From assembly GCA_031411995.1 (NCBI GenBank), contig JANOCD010000093.1:103044-167043 (forward strand): a stretch of 64,000 nt of DNA. Direction: 5' to 3'. The stretch's first letter is position 1, and the number at the start of each line of letters is the position of its first letter. The notes below the pieces were generated by a model. That model made no database searches. It saw only the letters and a program-made list of their open reading frames with translations, and was not told the origin of the DNA. The position numbers were made by a program, and so were the translations under genes. This stretch comes from Rudanella sp031411995. GTDB lineage: Bacteria > Bacteroidota > Bacteroidia > Cytophagales > Spirosomataceae. Positions 7,556 to 15,796 of this stretch are shown here, in pieces.

Positions 7556-7747
7556 ATGGCAAGTAAATCACTTACTCAAGTACTGGATCAACTGTCGAAT
7601 CAGGAGGGTTCAGAAAACGAGGGTTTCAGCGAACTCTCTCCCGAAGAAGCCGAAGAACTCGCTGGCGGCCTAACCGACATCGGGGTGAACGGTGCCTGTG
7701 GCAACAGAGGCTGTCCGACAACCAACACCAGTTGCGGAAAATCGTAG
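7556..7747 (+). CDS. RiPP precursor 2 of the CPxxN[ST]xC family
   Basis: 63 aa. The leader begins MASKSL and shares the ending of precursor 1 exactly (NEGFSELSPEEAEELAGG). The core is 25 residues with Cys48, Cys53 and Cys60 and contains CPTTNTSC; it shares DIGVNGACGN with precursor 1. Precursors 1 and 2 are clearly recent duplicates. This core has four Thr and two Ser, more hydroxyl residues than precursor 1. Those could be targets for the two glycosyltransferases encoded downstream (inference). Confidence 0.9.
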   Translation: MASKSLTQVLDQLSNQEGSENEGFSELSPEEAEELAGGLTDIGVNGACGNRGCPTTNTSCGKS

Positions 7748-7757
7748 GAAAACAAAC

Positions 7758-7802
7758 ACTGCATCCTGTACGACGTGAACCACGCGCCTTGCAGGATGCA
7801 GT
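7758..7802 (+). other. Strong 11-bp hairpin between precursors 2 and 3
   Basis: ACTGCATCCTG (7758-7768) pairs perfectly with CAGGATGCAGT (7792-7802) around a 23-nt loop. It begins 10 bp after the precursor 2 stop. No T tract follows, so it looks more like an mRNA processing or stabilising structure than a terminator. Confidence 0.6.
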
Positions 7803-7845
7803 TGACCAACCCGTTCATGCTAATTCTTTACGATCAATACCTCTC

Positions 7846-8025
7846 ATGAATACAAAATCGCTGGACCACATCCTCAATCAGTTGAGCGGATCCGAGAACA
7901 AGGAACACGAAGGCTTCACTGAAATTACGCCCGATGAAGCCGAAGAACTTGCCGGGGGCGTAGCCTTAGCCGGCGAAAAAAATACGGGCTGCCCCGTGTA
8001 CAACACAGGTTGCCCACAAACGTAA
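7846..8025 (+). CDS. RiPP precursor 3 of the CPxxN[ST]xC family
   Basis: 59 aa from the ATG at 7846 (MNTKSLDHIL, matching the MASKSL start of its paralogs). A longer frame back to 7732 has no similarity to the others and would overlap precursor 2, so it was not used. The leader ends ITPDEAEELAGG (Gly pair 37-38). The 21-residue core VALAGEKNTG... keeps only the second half of the Cys pattern, CPVYNTGC (Cys49, Cys56), and lacks the GACGN unit. It is a diverged family member. Comparison of the three points to C-P-x-x-N-[ST]-[GS]-C as the functional unit. Confidence 0.88.
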   Translation: MNTKSLDHILNQLSGSENKEHEGFTEITPDEAEELAGGVALAGEKNTGCPVYNTGCPQT

Positions 8026-8117
8026 CAACGCACTGTCTATCAAGAATTTATTACACTGACAGGCACAAAGCTCATGCAGCGGAAACCATAACCAGATTTG
8101 TCTTAACCACTTTTGTC

Positions 8118-9479
8118 ATGAATTTCAAACGGTCACATTACCTGATTACGACAGATAGCATCTCGGATATAATTCCGAAGCGGGTGTTATTGGCAACCCG
8201 CACCGCCCGGACCCTGGTTATTAATGAATCGCTCCATCGGAAACTGGAGCGCGAAGCCTGGGACGAGATGCATGACAGTGACTTTGACAAATTGCTTCAG
8301 ATCGAAGCCATCGTACCCGACACGGAAAACGAGCTTCAGACCATCATTAGCCGCAACAAAGCCGCCGTTGCCGATGGCCGCACGCTTTATCACGTTATTC
8401 AGCCAACGGCCATGTGTCAGCTTGGGTGTGGTTATTGTGGTCAACAGCACACGAAAGACTACATCGGCGGCAATGCGGCTGATCGGATTCTGGAGCGAAT
8501 CGAGAGCAAGTTCAGCCTCAAAAAATATACGCACGTGGAGATCGCCTGGTTTGGCGGTGAGCCTTTAATGGCCTATTCGCAAATTCGGGAATTGACCCCC
8601 AAAATTCGCGAGATGGCCGCCCGGCATGGCTGCTCCTATAGTGGCAAGCTCGTAACGAATGGCCTGAGCCTGAAGGAGCCTGTTTTTATGGAACTGGTTC
8701 AGAAACATGGGATAAACACCATTGAAGTGACCCTCGACGGAACGGCTGAATACCACGATGCCCGCCGACATACCAAAGAAGGACTATCGACGTTCAAGCT
8801 GATTTTTCAGAACCTGGTCAACATATACAGCCGCCCCGATTTTAAGGAACTTGGCTGCGATATATCCATTCGCTGCAATGTAGACGAGTGCAACAACCAG
8901 AGCGTGGTGCCACTGATTCGGCTCCTGGCCGAGCATAATCTACAAGACAAAATCGCGTATTTCTATGTGGCTCCTATTCATGCCTGGGGCAACGATGCCC
9001 ACAAACTTTCGCTGGAAAAACAAACGTTTGCCGACCAGGAGATCGACTGGATTATGGAGCAACTCAAATACGGTTTCTCGCCCAACATCCTCCCCGCCTT
9101 AAACCCCGTTGTGTGTCTCTCCGTTACGCCCGATGCCGAAGTGTTCGATGCTTTTGGCAATGTGTTCGATTGCACGGAAGTTCCTTATGTTAAAGAATAT
9201 GAGAACACCGACTTCGTGTTGGGCAACGTGAACAACGGGCTGGATTCGCTCTCGTCGCACCGGACCCTGCTGAGCTTCAACGACGAAGTGCTTGCCGGGC
9301 AATACTCGTGTTCTACCTGCCCCATGTTGCCGGTTTGCGGTGGGGGTTGCCCCAAATCGTGGCGCGAGAACATGGCCGCCTGCCCCACCAACAAGTTCAA
9401 TATTAAAGATAAATTACTAATGCACTACGCCATGCGTAAAAAAGGGAAAGAAGAGTTTGTGGCTATGCTAACCGATTAA
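8118..9479 (+). CDS. Radical SAM/SPASM peptide maturase
   Basis: 453 aa from the ATG at 8118. The frame is open upstream to 8010 but overlaps precursor 3 there. Residues 1-90 form an N-terminal region that may bind the leader peptide. The radical SAM motif is C100-x3-C104-x2-C107 (CQLGCGYC), with the GGEP motif in WFGGEPL. A SPASM domain at the C-terminus carries Cys398, 401, 407, 411 and 422 (CSTCPMLPVCGGGC...C). SPASM enzymes of this type modify peptides by C-S or C-C crosslinks. Three Cys-bearing precursors lie directly upstream, and the next gene overlaps its stop codon. It differs from the FxsB-like maturase at 1-1140 in motif context, so the island carries two separate radical SAM pathways. 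Confidence 0.93.
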   Translation: MNFKRSHYLITTDSISDIIPKRVLLATRTARTLVINESLHRKLEREAWDEMHDSDFDKLLQIEAIVPDTENELQTIISRNKAAVADGRTLYHVIQPTAMCQLGCGYCGQQHTKDYIGGNAADRILERIESKFSLKKYTHVEIAWFGGEPLMAYSQIRELTPKIREMAARHGCSYSGKLVTNGLSLKEPVFMELVQKHGINTIEVTLDGTAEYHDARRHTKEGLSTFKLIFQNLVNIYSRPDFKELGCDISIRCNVDECNNQSVVPLIRLLAEHNLQDKIAYFYVAPIHAWGNDAHKLSLEKQTFADQEIDWIMEQLKYGFSPNILPALNPVVCLSVTPDAEVFDAFGNVFDCTEVPYVKEYENTDFVLGNVNNGLDSLSSHRTLLSFNDEVLAGQYSCSTCPMLPVCGGGCPKSWRENMAACPTNKFNIKDKLLMHYAMRKKGKEEFVAMLTD

Positions 9480-10519
9480 TGCCGTTTGTTATGAATGCTC
9501 ATCAACGTTCGAGCCAACCGGCAGATTGGTCACAGTTACAAGCTGCCTTATCTACGTATCGCCTGCCTGAGTCGGCTGAAGAAACGGCTCAGGTTGGGTT
9601 GTTTGCGGATATTCTCACCCAGCTTGCCCGCAGCAAAGCAGGCCCGAACTGGCGTGCCCTAAACTACATATGGGACAAGTATGACGGGGGGCTGAACTAT
9701 GCCCGGCAGGGGAAATTGAGCAGTGCCGGGCAGGTTTTTGCCGAAGCCCGTATTGCCCGTCGCCCGCTGGTGGCCAATCCGATACTCGATCAGTTGGTCG
9801 ATGTGGCCGCGCTCCCTGCCGTGGCTTATCTGTATTATAAACAGGCCCAGTTTGCCGAGGCAGAAAGCCTGCTGATCGAATCGATTGACAGCGATGCCGA
9901 ACTACTAACCGAGGGAATCTATATCCTAGAGTATCACCGGGTTCAGCAATTGCATAACCTGGCCCGCCTGTATTTCAGACAAGGTAGGCTGGCCGACGGA
10001 GCACGCCTGATTGCCCTGGCCCTGAAATTTCTGGTATACGGTCAAACGCCGGCTATTGGCAACGGAAAAGGCTGGTTGGAGGGGGTCGCTCAACAGATTC
10101 CCCATCAGCTTCGATCTGATATGCTCTGGCAATTGACCGTTGAAAGCGTTGGTCTGTTTTTGATGCACCCGGCTCAATCGCACGAGCTGTGCCAGATGGC
10201 GTTTGGGAACATGACTTTTTGGGAGGCTAAAACGCCCGACGAAACCCTGATGCTAACCTGGTTTATGTTGACAGACCAGCATGACACCGGGGGTTGGCAA
10301 ACCAACATGCCACAAGCTATCGACTTTCTCACCAAAAGCCCGGCCTCGTTTGATCAGCTTAAACTAGCTTTGGTCGTGGAAATGGTGGCGAATCAACCGG
10401 CTGATGCGGCCCTGCTTCAGCCAGCCATTTTCCATTTTATGAGTCAGCTACACGTTGGGAAGGCAAAGCAGGAAACCTGTTCCCTGTTTGTATCTCAGTT
10501 GCTGCAAACCAGTTTATAA
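9479..10519 (+). CDS. TPR-like helical-repeat protein of the RiPP operon
   Basis: 346 aa. The start overlaps the maturase stop (TAATG), which suggests translational coupling; a second Met at 9491 is possible. There is no signal peptide. Helical hairpins such as ARQGKLSSAGQVFAEARIA, YYKQAQFAEAESLL and LARLYFRQGRLADGARLIALAL look like degenerate TPR units at about residues 70-190. No catalytic motif was recognised. A cytoplasmic scaffold that holds precursor and modifying enzymes together is plausible but unproven. Confidence 0.75.
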   Translation: MPFVMNAHQRSSQPADWSQLQAALSTYRLPESAEETAQVGLFADILTQLARSKAGPNWRALNYIWDKYDGGLNYARQGKLSSAGQVFAEARIARRPLVANPILDQLVDVAALPAVAYLYYKQAQFAEAESLLIESIDSDAELLTEGIYILEYHRVQQLHNLARLYFRQGRLADGARLIALALKFLVYGQTPAIGNGKGWLEGVAQQIPHQLRSDMLWQLTVESVGLFLMHPAQSHELCQMAFGNMTFWEAKTPDETLMLTWFMLTDQHDTGGWQTNMPQAIDFLTKSPASFDQLKLALVVEMVANQPADAALLQPAIFHFMSQLHVGKAKQETCSLFVSQLLQTSL

Positions 10520-10565
10520 TCCATTCTTGTCAACTCACGTTTCATTGTGATCATTTGAATCAGCC

Positions 10566-12989
10566 ATGAAAGCAATCATACTCTATTCCTGGATAAGCTG
10601 CTTTTTAGCCATAGGTATGCTGAATAGCGCAAACGCTCAATCCGTACTGACCGGTACTGTTCAGGATAATAAAGGCAAAAGCGTTGAGTTTGCGAGCGTT
10701 TTATTGACGACTTTAACCGATTCAACGCAAACAAAAGGGATCTTGACCGACACTTTGGGCGTGTTTGAATTAGCGGGTCTCAAACCGGGGACGTACCGGC
10801 TAAACATTTCCTCGATTGGCTATGCCCCGTATGTTGGCGAGGCCATAACCATTACGGAGACTGCGATGAACGTGGGAACCATCAGCCTGCTCGATGAAAC
10901 CCGCACGCTGGAGGCTGTGGTGGTGAAAGGCGAGCGGCCAGCCGTGGAGCGGACGTTAGGAAAACTGACCTTAAATGTGTCAAACTCATTTTATAAAACG
11001 GCTACCTCGGCATTCGAGGTGCTTAAACGGGCACCCGGACTGCGCATTGACTCCCAGGGAGGCATCACCCTCAAGGGATCGGTTACGCCGGTGGTGTATA
11101 TCGACGGAAAGCAACTGCCGCTCACAGCCGAAGAATTAAAAAACCTGCCTTCAGAAGACATCGAGCAAATTGAGATCATTAACAATGCCTCTGCCCAATA
11201 TGACGGAGAAACCCGTGCGGTGATCAACATCAAGCTCAAACGGGATAAAACGCTGGGACTGAAAGGAAGTTCGTATGTAGGGGCTTCCGTAAACCGGTAT
11301 TTTGGCGGGTACGAGCTGGGCAGCAGTGCCACCTACAAAACAAAACACCTCACCTACTACGGGCGGGTGAGTTACTACGAGGGGAACGATTTTTTGCGGG
11401 AAACGGGACAGCGTATCGTACAGACTCCTACCGAAAAAAGCACGATCAACAGCAACGCCTTCACGCGCTGGCGCAATCGACCCGTGTCCTACCAGGGAGC
11501 CATCGACTATGTCATCAACAAAAACCACGTGGTGGGTATTATGGCTCGTGGTGTTACCAACCACCAAAACGATTTCACAGACAACAATACCCGAATCAGT
11601 ACTTCATCGACAACAGCAACGGGCCCGCGTTTGCGAGAACTCCCCACCGACACACGAACCACAACGCTCCCCACCAATTTAGCCGTTGATCTGAACTATC
11701 GGGCCACGCTCAGTCCGGCAGGCGACCAGTTTTCCATGAACGTCGACTATGCCGGATACGTAACCACGAAATCGCAAACCCTGCGAACCCGCTACATTGG
11801 CGATAGCACGAACCCGATTAATTTTCCGTCGCTGTTGCTTGGTCAGTTCCCGTCGACAATCAATATCCAGTCGGTGAAGGCCGATTACACCCACATACTG
11901 GACAAGACGCTGAAAGTGGACATTGGGGCCAAACTAAGCCGTACTACCACCGACAACGAACTGATTTACGACACACTTTCGGCGGGCGGAATGGCCGTGC
12001 GCGATGCAAGCCGCAGCAACCGTTTTTTGTATGACGAACGCATTATGGCGGCCTACGCGCTGGTGGAAAAGAAATTCGACAAAACGAGCGTTGAAGCTGC
12101 CCTGCGCCTGGAGAACACAGTTGCCGAGGGCAACTCCGTCACGCTCGACAATGTGGTGAAGCGTCAGTTTCTGCGTTGGCTTCCCAGCTTGCAGGTTCAG
12201 CATAAGTTCGACGACGACCATAGCCTGGCGTTCTCGTATGTTCGCAAGCTCCGGCGGCCCTCTTTTTTTGAGTTAAACCCGTTTCAGTTCTATACCAGTC
12301 CGTTCGAGTTTTCGGAAGGCAATCCGTTTCTGTTGCCCGCTACACGCAGCTCCACAGACCTTGCCTATACCATTAAAGATGTTACGCTAACGGCCACATA
12401 CCGCCTGGATCGGAACCTGGTGGCGCAAATGCCGGTTCAGGATGCCGCCACCAAAGTGATTCGGTATACCCGCACTAACCTGGACAAAAGTCAGTTGGTG
12501 GCCTTTGATATAACGGCTCCATTTACCATTAAAAAATGGTGGAAAACCCAGCACAGTGCCGTCGCTTATTACATCAGAACGGCATCGGTTTTCGACGGAG
12601 GCCGCTTTGACAACCGGGCCTGGAGTTTCGTTCTGAATGGGCAACACGTGTTTTCGTTACCCGGTGCCTACACCCTGGAGTGTACCTATGACTACAGTGC
12701 GCCCAGCGCGAGCCAGTTTTACCGCTCCATTTCGTACGGGACCATTTCGTTCAGCTTACAAAAAAGCGTGTTGAAGGGGGCTGGCTCTATCCAGGCCAAT
12801 TTTGCCGATGCGTTCAATCTGTATCGCGAACGGTTCTATGGTGTTTTTCAGGATGTTAACGTGTCGACTACGCAAACCCGCAACGCACAACAGGGGTCTG
12901 TTCGGTTCACCTACACGTTCGGGCGATCTACGTTTGCCCGCAAAGGCCGCTCATCGGGAAGTTCGGAAGAAGAAGGACGCGCCAATTAA
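10566..12989 (+). CDS. Outer-membrane beta-barrel protein, TonB-receptor-like
   Basis: 807 aa. A signal peptide ends near ANAQ (residue 25). A CarboxypepD_reg-like domain follows (about 28-110), then a plug-like region with TSAFEVLKRAPGLRI...VYIDGKQLP. The rest is an OMP_b-brl_3-type barrel ending in alternating aromatic strands (FTYTFGRSTF). It lies 46 bp after the TPR-like gene, inside the RiPP run. Such barrels usually import ligands with TonB energy. Here it could take up or release the matured peptide, or act as the immunity or sensing receptor (inference). Confidence 0.9.
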   Translation: MKAIILYSWISCFLAIGMLNSANAQSVLTGTVQDNKGKSVEFASVLLTTLTDSTQTKGILTDTLGVFELAGLKPGTYRLNISSIGYAPYVGEAITITETAMNVGTISLLDETRTLEAVVVKGERPAVERTLGKLTLNVSNSFYKTATSAFEVLKRAPGLRIDSQGGITLKGSVTPVVYIDGKQLPLTAEELKNLPSEDIEQIEIINNASAQYDGETRAVINIKLKRDKTLGLKGSSYVGASVNRYFGGYELGSSATYKTKHLTYYGRVSYYEGNDFLRETGQRIVQTPTEKSTINSNAFTRWRNRPVSYQGAIDYVINKNHVVGIMARGVTNHQNDFTDNNTRISTSSTTATGPRLRELPTDTRTTTLPTNLAVDLNYRATLSPAGDQFSMNVDYAGYVTTKSQTLRTRYIGDSTNPINFPSLLLGQFPSTINIQSVKADYTHILDKTLKVDIGAKLSRTTTDNELIYDTLSAGGMAVRDASRSNRFLYDERIMAAYALVEKKFDKTSVEAALRLENTVAEGNSVTLDNVVKRQFLRWLPSLQVQHKFDDDHSLAFSYVRKLRRPSFFELNPFQFYTSPFEFSEGNPFLLPATRSSTDLAYTIKDVTLTATYRLDRNLVAQMPVQDAATKVIRYTRTNLDKSQLVAFDITAPFTIKKWWKTQHSAVAYYIRTASVFDGGRFDNRAWSFVLNGQHVFSLPGAYTLECTYDYSAPSASQFYRSISYGTISFSLQKSVLKGAGSIQANFADAFNLYRERFYGVFQDVNVSTTQTRNAQQGSVRFTYTFGRSTFARKGRSSGSSEEEGRAN

Positions 12990-13005
12990 TAAACCCGTTA
13001 CGGCT

Positions 13006-14019
13006 ATGGAATCTACCGGTATTTATACCTCTGTTCAATGCCCGAATGTGCTGGCTTTGCAGCAGTTTATCCGGGCACAATGTGGCTCTGTCAACCGGGC
13101 TTTGGTTCGGTCGGTGGTGGAACAGGCCCCCCGTTTCCCGGTTGTGTCGCTCAACGATCTGAATACCATACTGCGAGGCTGGGGTTTCGAGACAATGGCC
13201 CTCAAAGCAACCCCACAAGGGCTGGCCCGGCTGGAAGGCCCATTGCTGGCTCATTGTGTCTGGCCCGACGAGGACCGGTATTTCGTGGTTATTCACCGGG
13301 TTTCGGGTGGCCAAGTTCAGTATTTTTCTCCGTTCCAGGGCGAGGTTTGCGAATCCATCGACGCATTCACCAAACACTGGAGCGGTGCGCTGCTCATGGC
13401 AAGCCCCAGCGGGCAGGCCGATGCAGAATTGACGCGGGCAACCGACGATGAGTCTCTGGCCATGTCAGCCTACCAGCAGGAACACGTTCGGGTTTACAAC
13501 GAGTTTTTTTCGGCAGACGAGTGTGCGTTTATCATCCGCTATGCTGAAGCCCACGCTTTGTTTGCCCGGAGCCAGATAGAACTCAGCGACAGTCAAGGCC
13601 AGACATCGGATACCCGAACGAGCTATTCGGCTTCGTTAAAAGACCGCAACGAACCCGTTTTTCAGGCTATTTATGAGCGTGTTGCCCAGGTGTTGCAGGT
13701 GAACACAAACCAGATCGAAAACCTGCAATGTGTGCGCTATGGTGTCGATCAACAGTTTAAACCACATTTCGACTCAGGCCCAACCAACCATCGGCTCCAT
13801 ACGCTGCTGGTTTATTTGAATGACGATTTTAGGGGTGGGGAGACTTTTTTCCCGGAATTAAACAGGAGTGTGCAGCCCAAACGCGGCAGCGCGCTTTATT
13901 TCCTGAATCGCGACGATTACAATTCCGTCGTGCTTTACTCGGCTCATGCAGGTCTTCCCATTACCGAGGGGCAGAAATACGCCTGTAATATTTGGGTTCG
14001 CAACCGTGTCGTAAACTAA
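13006..14019 (+). CDS. C39-like domain fused to prolyl-4-hydroxylase-type 2OG-Fe(II) oxygenase
   Basis: 337 aa from the ATG at 13006; the open frame back to 12802 lies inside the barrel gene. Residues 8-135 resemble the C39-peptidase-like domain found on Bacteroidota VKOR/thioredoxin fusions (PNVLALQQFI, VVSLNDLNTIL, YFVVIHRVSGG, FTKHWSGALLMA). The usual catalytic His of HFVVL is Tyr92 here and the Asp-Pro is Ser-Pro, so it is probably non-proteolytic. Residues 160-333 form a P4H-type oxygenase with iron ligands H254-x-D256 and H314, 2-oxoglutarate ligand K324, and the GGETFFP motif. All three downstream-family precursors have a Pro after the penultimate core Cys, an obvious candidate substrate. 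The C39-like part may bind the double-Gly leader (inference). Confidence 0.88.
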   Translation: MESTGIYTSVQCPNVLALQQFIRAQCGSVNRALVRSVVEQAPRFPVVSLNDLNTILRGWGFETMALKATPQGLARLEGPLLAHCVWPDEDRYFVVIHRVSGGQVQYFSPFQGEVCESIDAFTKHWSGALLMASPSGQADAELTRATDDESLAMSAYQQEHVRVYNEFFSADECAFIIRYAEAHALFARSQIELSDSQGQTSDTRTSYSASLKDRNEPVFQAIYERVAQVLQVNTNQIENLQCVRYGVDQQFKPHFDSGPTNHRLHTLLVYLNDDFRGGETFFPELNRSVQPKRGSALYFLNRDDYNSVVLYSAHAGLPITEGQKYACNIWVRNRVVN

Positions 14020-14031
14020 CCAACAACTACT

Positions 14032-14796
14032 ATGAACTGGTATATAAGAGGTATTCTGTTAGTAAGCCTTTTCGCTGGGTTCGACGCAGTGGGAGCAGTG
14101 ATCGGGGATTGCACAACCCGAACCAACATCCCTGCCCAGCCAATGGATGATGCCATTCGGGATTTTCCGGTTCAGACGTTCGATGAGGTCAACATTGGCG
14201 ATGCCTTTACGGTGACCATCAAAGCGGGCAACGCATTCAGTGTTAAGGCATCGGGCCGGGCACAAGACCTCGACGCAATGGAGGTGAATACCCGAAAAGG
14301 CACACTGACGATCCGGTATAAACCGGTCAAAATGGGCAAAGATCAGAACCCGGTCATCAATCGGGAAACGGTTACGGTTACAGTTACGCTGCCCGAACTC
14401 AAAAAAGCTGATTTTCAAAAACTGGCCCGTTTCACCATCGAAGGGTTCAAACGATCGGCGTTTATTGAGTTGACCACCAACAACCTGTCTACGGGTTCGG
14501 CAGACCTGAACGCCGACCGGGTTAAACTCACCATGAATGGGCGGTCGTCGGTTACGGTACGGGGAGAAACGGGTCAGTTGGAAGCCAGTTTGCAGGGGCA
14601 GTCGGAGTTACTGGGCTATAGCCTTCAAACCCGTTCGGCTATTGTGGCCGTGGGTGGCATGAGCAAGGCGCAGGTATCGGCAACGGATGTTCTTCAGGCA
14701 ACAGCCAACGGGTCGAGTCAGGTTACGTATAAAGGCCAGCCAAGCGTGAAAGCTGCCGAAAACGACTCCAGCACCATTAAAGCCTCCACGCTCTGA
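14032..14796 (+). CDS. GIN-domain (DUF2807) exported protein
   Basis: 254 aa. An N-terminal hydrophobic segment (ILLVSLFAGF) and the neighbouring barrel gene suggest export. The region from FPVQTFDEVNIGDAFTVTI to the end is a right-handed beta-solenoid-like GIN domain (head GIN, putative adhesin/auto-transporter family), with repeating short beta turns such as TTNNLSTGSADLNADRV. These proteins are common on Bacteroidota cell surfaces and their function is poorly known. It begins 12 bp after the hydroxylase gene, within the co-directional RiPP run. Confidence 0.85.
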   Translation: MNWYIRGILLVSLFAGFDAVGAVIGDCTTRTNIPAQPMDDAIRDFPVQTFDEVNIGDAFTVTIKAGNAFSVKASGRAQDLDAMEVNTRKGTLTIRYKPVKMGKDQNPVINRETVTVTVTLPELKKADFQKLARFTIEGFKRSAFIELTTNNLSTGSADLNADRVKLTMNGRSSVTVRGETGQLEASLQGQSELLGYSLQTRSAIVAVGGMSKAQVSATDVLQATANGSSQVTYKGQPSVKAAENDSSTIKASTL

Positions 14797-14812
14797 TGGC
14801 TCCTCTTTTTGT

Positions 14813-15796
14813 ATGAGAACGGCACTTGTTACCACCCTGCGAAACGCCGGGGCTACACTCGATTATTTTGTAGCCTATCACCTGTCGGTGGGTTTCGATC
14901 ACCTGTTTCTCTTTTTTGACGACCCCAACGACCCGACCGTTTATCAGTACGACAATCATGCCGCCGTCACGGTCATAAAGCACGACGCAACGCTCCGTAG
15001 CCAGTGGTTGCGGACTAAATCAGCCGTTGAAAACTACGCTTTTGCCGACCGTGAGGTGATGGCCCGGCAGATCATGAACGCCGAAGTAGCCCTACAAATA
15101 GCTCTGGATCAGCATATTGACTGGCTCCTTCACATCGACTCCGACGAGTTATTCTATTCACCACACCAATCGGTAGCCGACCACTTCGCTGGTTTGTCGG
15201 CACAGGGAGTTCAGGTGGCCCGTTACCTGAACCATGAGGCTGTTCCCGAAACGAGTGCCATTCACAATTTTTTCACGGAAGTATCCCTGTTCAAGCGCAA
15301 CCGGAACACATTTAGCCCCCAACAACTCAACTGGTTCAGGAGCCATGTCAAAGCAACAGTTCCTTATTTCAATTTCTATGATAATGGTAAAGCAGCCGGT
15401 ATTGTCAGCCGGGTAACGCGCCCGATGGGGGTGCATGAGTTTGAGGTGATTAAGCAGCCGGTATGCCTGGTCGACGGGCCGGTTATCTTACATTTTCCCT
15501 GTTGTGGGTTCAACCATTTTTGGGCCAAATACAAAACCCTGGGCCAGTTTGCCGATAAGTGGTTTAACCGGGGAGAGGCCATCACTGCCGTTGCGCCCGT
15601 GCATAGCTGGTCGAGAGATGTGGTACAGGCGGGCGATGAAACGCACATCCGCGATTTTTACGAGGCTGTATTTATTCATCGCTTCGGGCAATTGAAGGAG
15701 GCCTGCCTGCTCGAGGGGATTTTCATTCGTGTTCAGATGCCGTTCCTACCCCACCTCGCCCGCGGTCACCGGGCCGAATCATTTGTTCTGCCATGA
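14813..15796 (+). CDS. Glycosyltransferase, family 2/92-like
   Basis: 327 aa, cytoplasmic. The N-terminus MRTALVTTLRNAGATLDYFVAYH is typical of Glyco_tranf_2_4/GT92-like enzymes, with a DxD-type motif in HIDSDELF (about residue 105) for nucleotide-sugar and metal binding. His and Cys residues in ILHFPCCGFNHFW resemble the later part of that family. It overlaps the next glycosyltransferase by 4 bp (ATGA). Two transferases closing a RiPP run suggest either glycosylation of the peptides or a surface glycan gene joined to the operon (inference). Confidence 0.85.
   Translation: MRTALVTTLRNAGATLDYFVAYHLSVGFDHLFLFFDDPNDPTVYQYDNHAAVTVIKHDATLRSQWLRTKSAVENYAFADREVMARQIMNAEVALQIALDQHIDWLLHIDSDELFYSPHQSVADHFAGLSAQGVQVARYLNHEAVPETSAIHNFFTEVSLFKRNRNTFSPQQLNWFRSHVKATVPYFNFYDNGKAAGIVSRVTRPMGVHEFEVIKQPVCLVDGPVILHFPCCGFNHFWAKYKTLGQFADKWFNRGEAITAVAPVHSWSRDVVQAGDETHIRDFYEAVFIHRFGQLKEACLLEGIFIRVQMPFLPHLARGHRAESFVLP

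Noticed and set aside
8010..8117. Upstream extension of the second radical SAM gene
   Set aside because: It overlaps the end of precursor 3 and looks non-coding; the ATG at 8118 gives a normal N-terminus.
12802..13005. Upstream extension of the oxygenase fusion
   Set aside because: It lies within the barrel gene in another frame; the ATG at 13006 follows the barrel stop by 16 bp.
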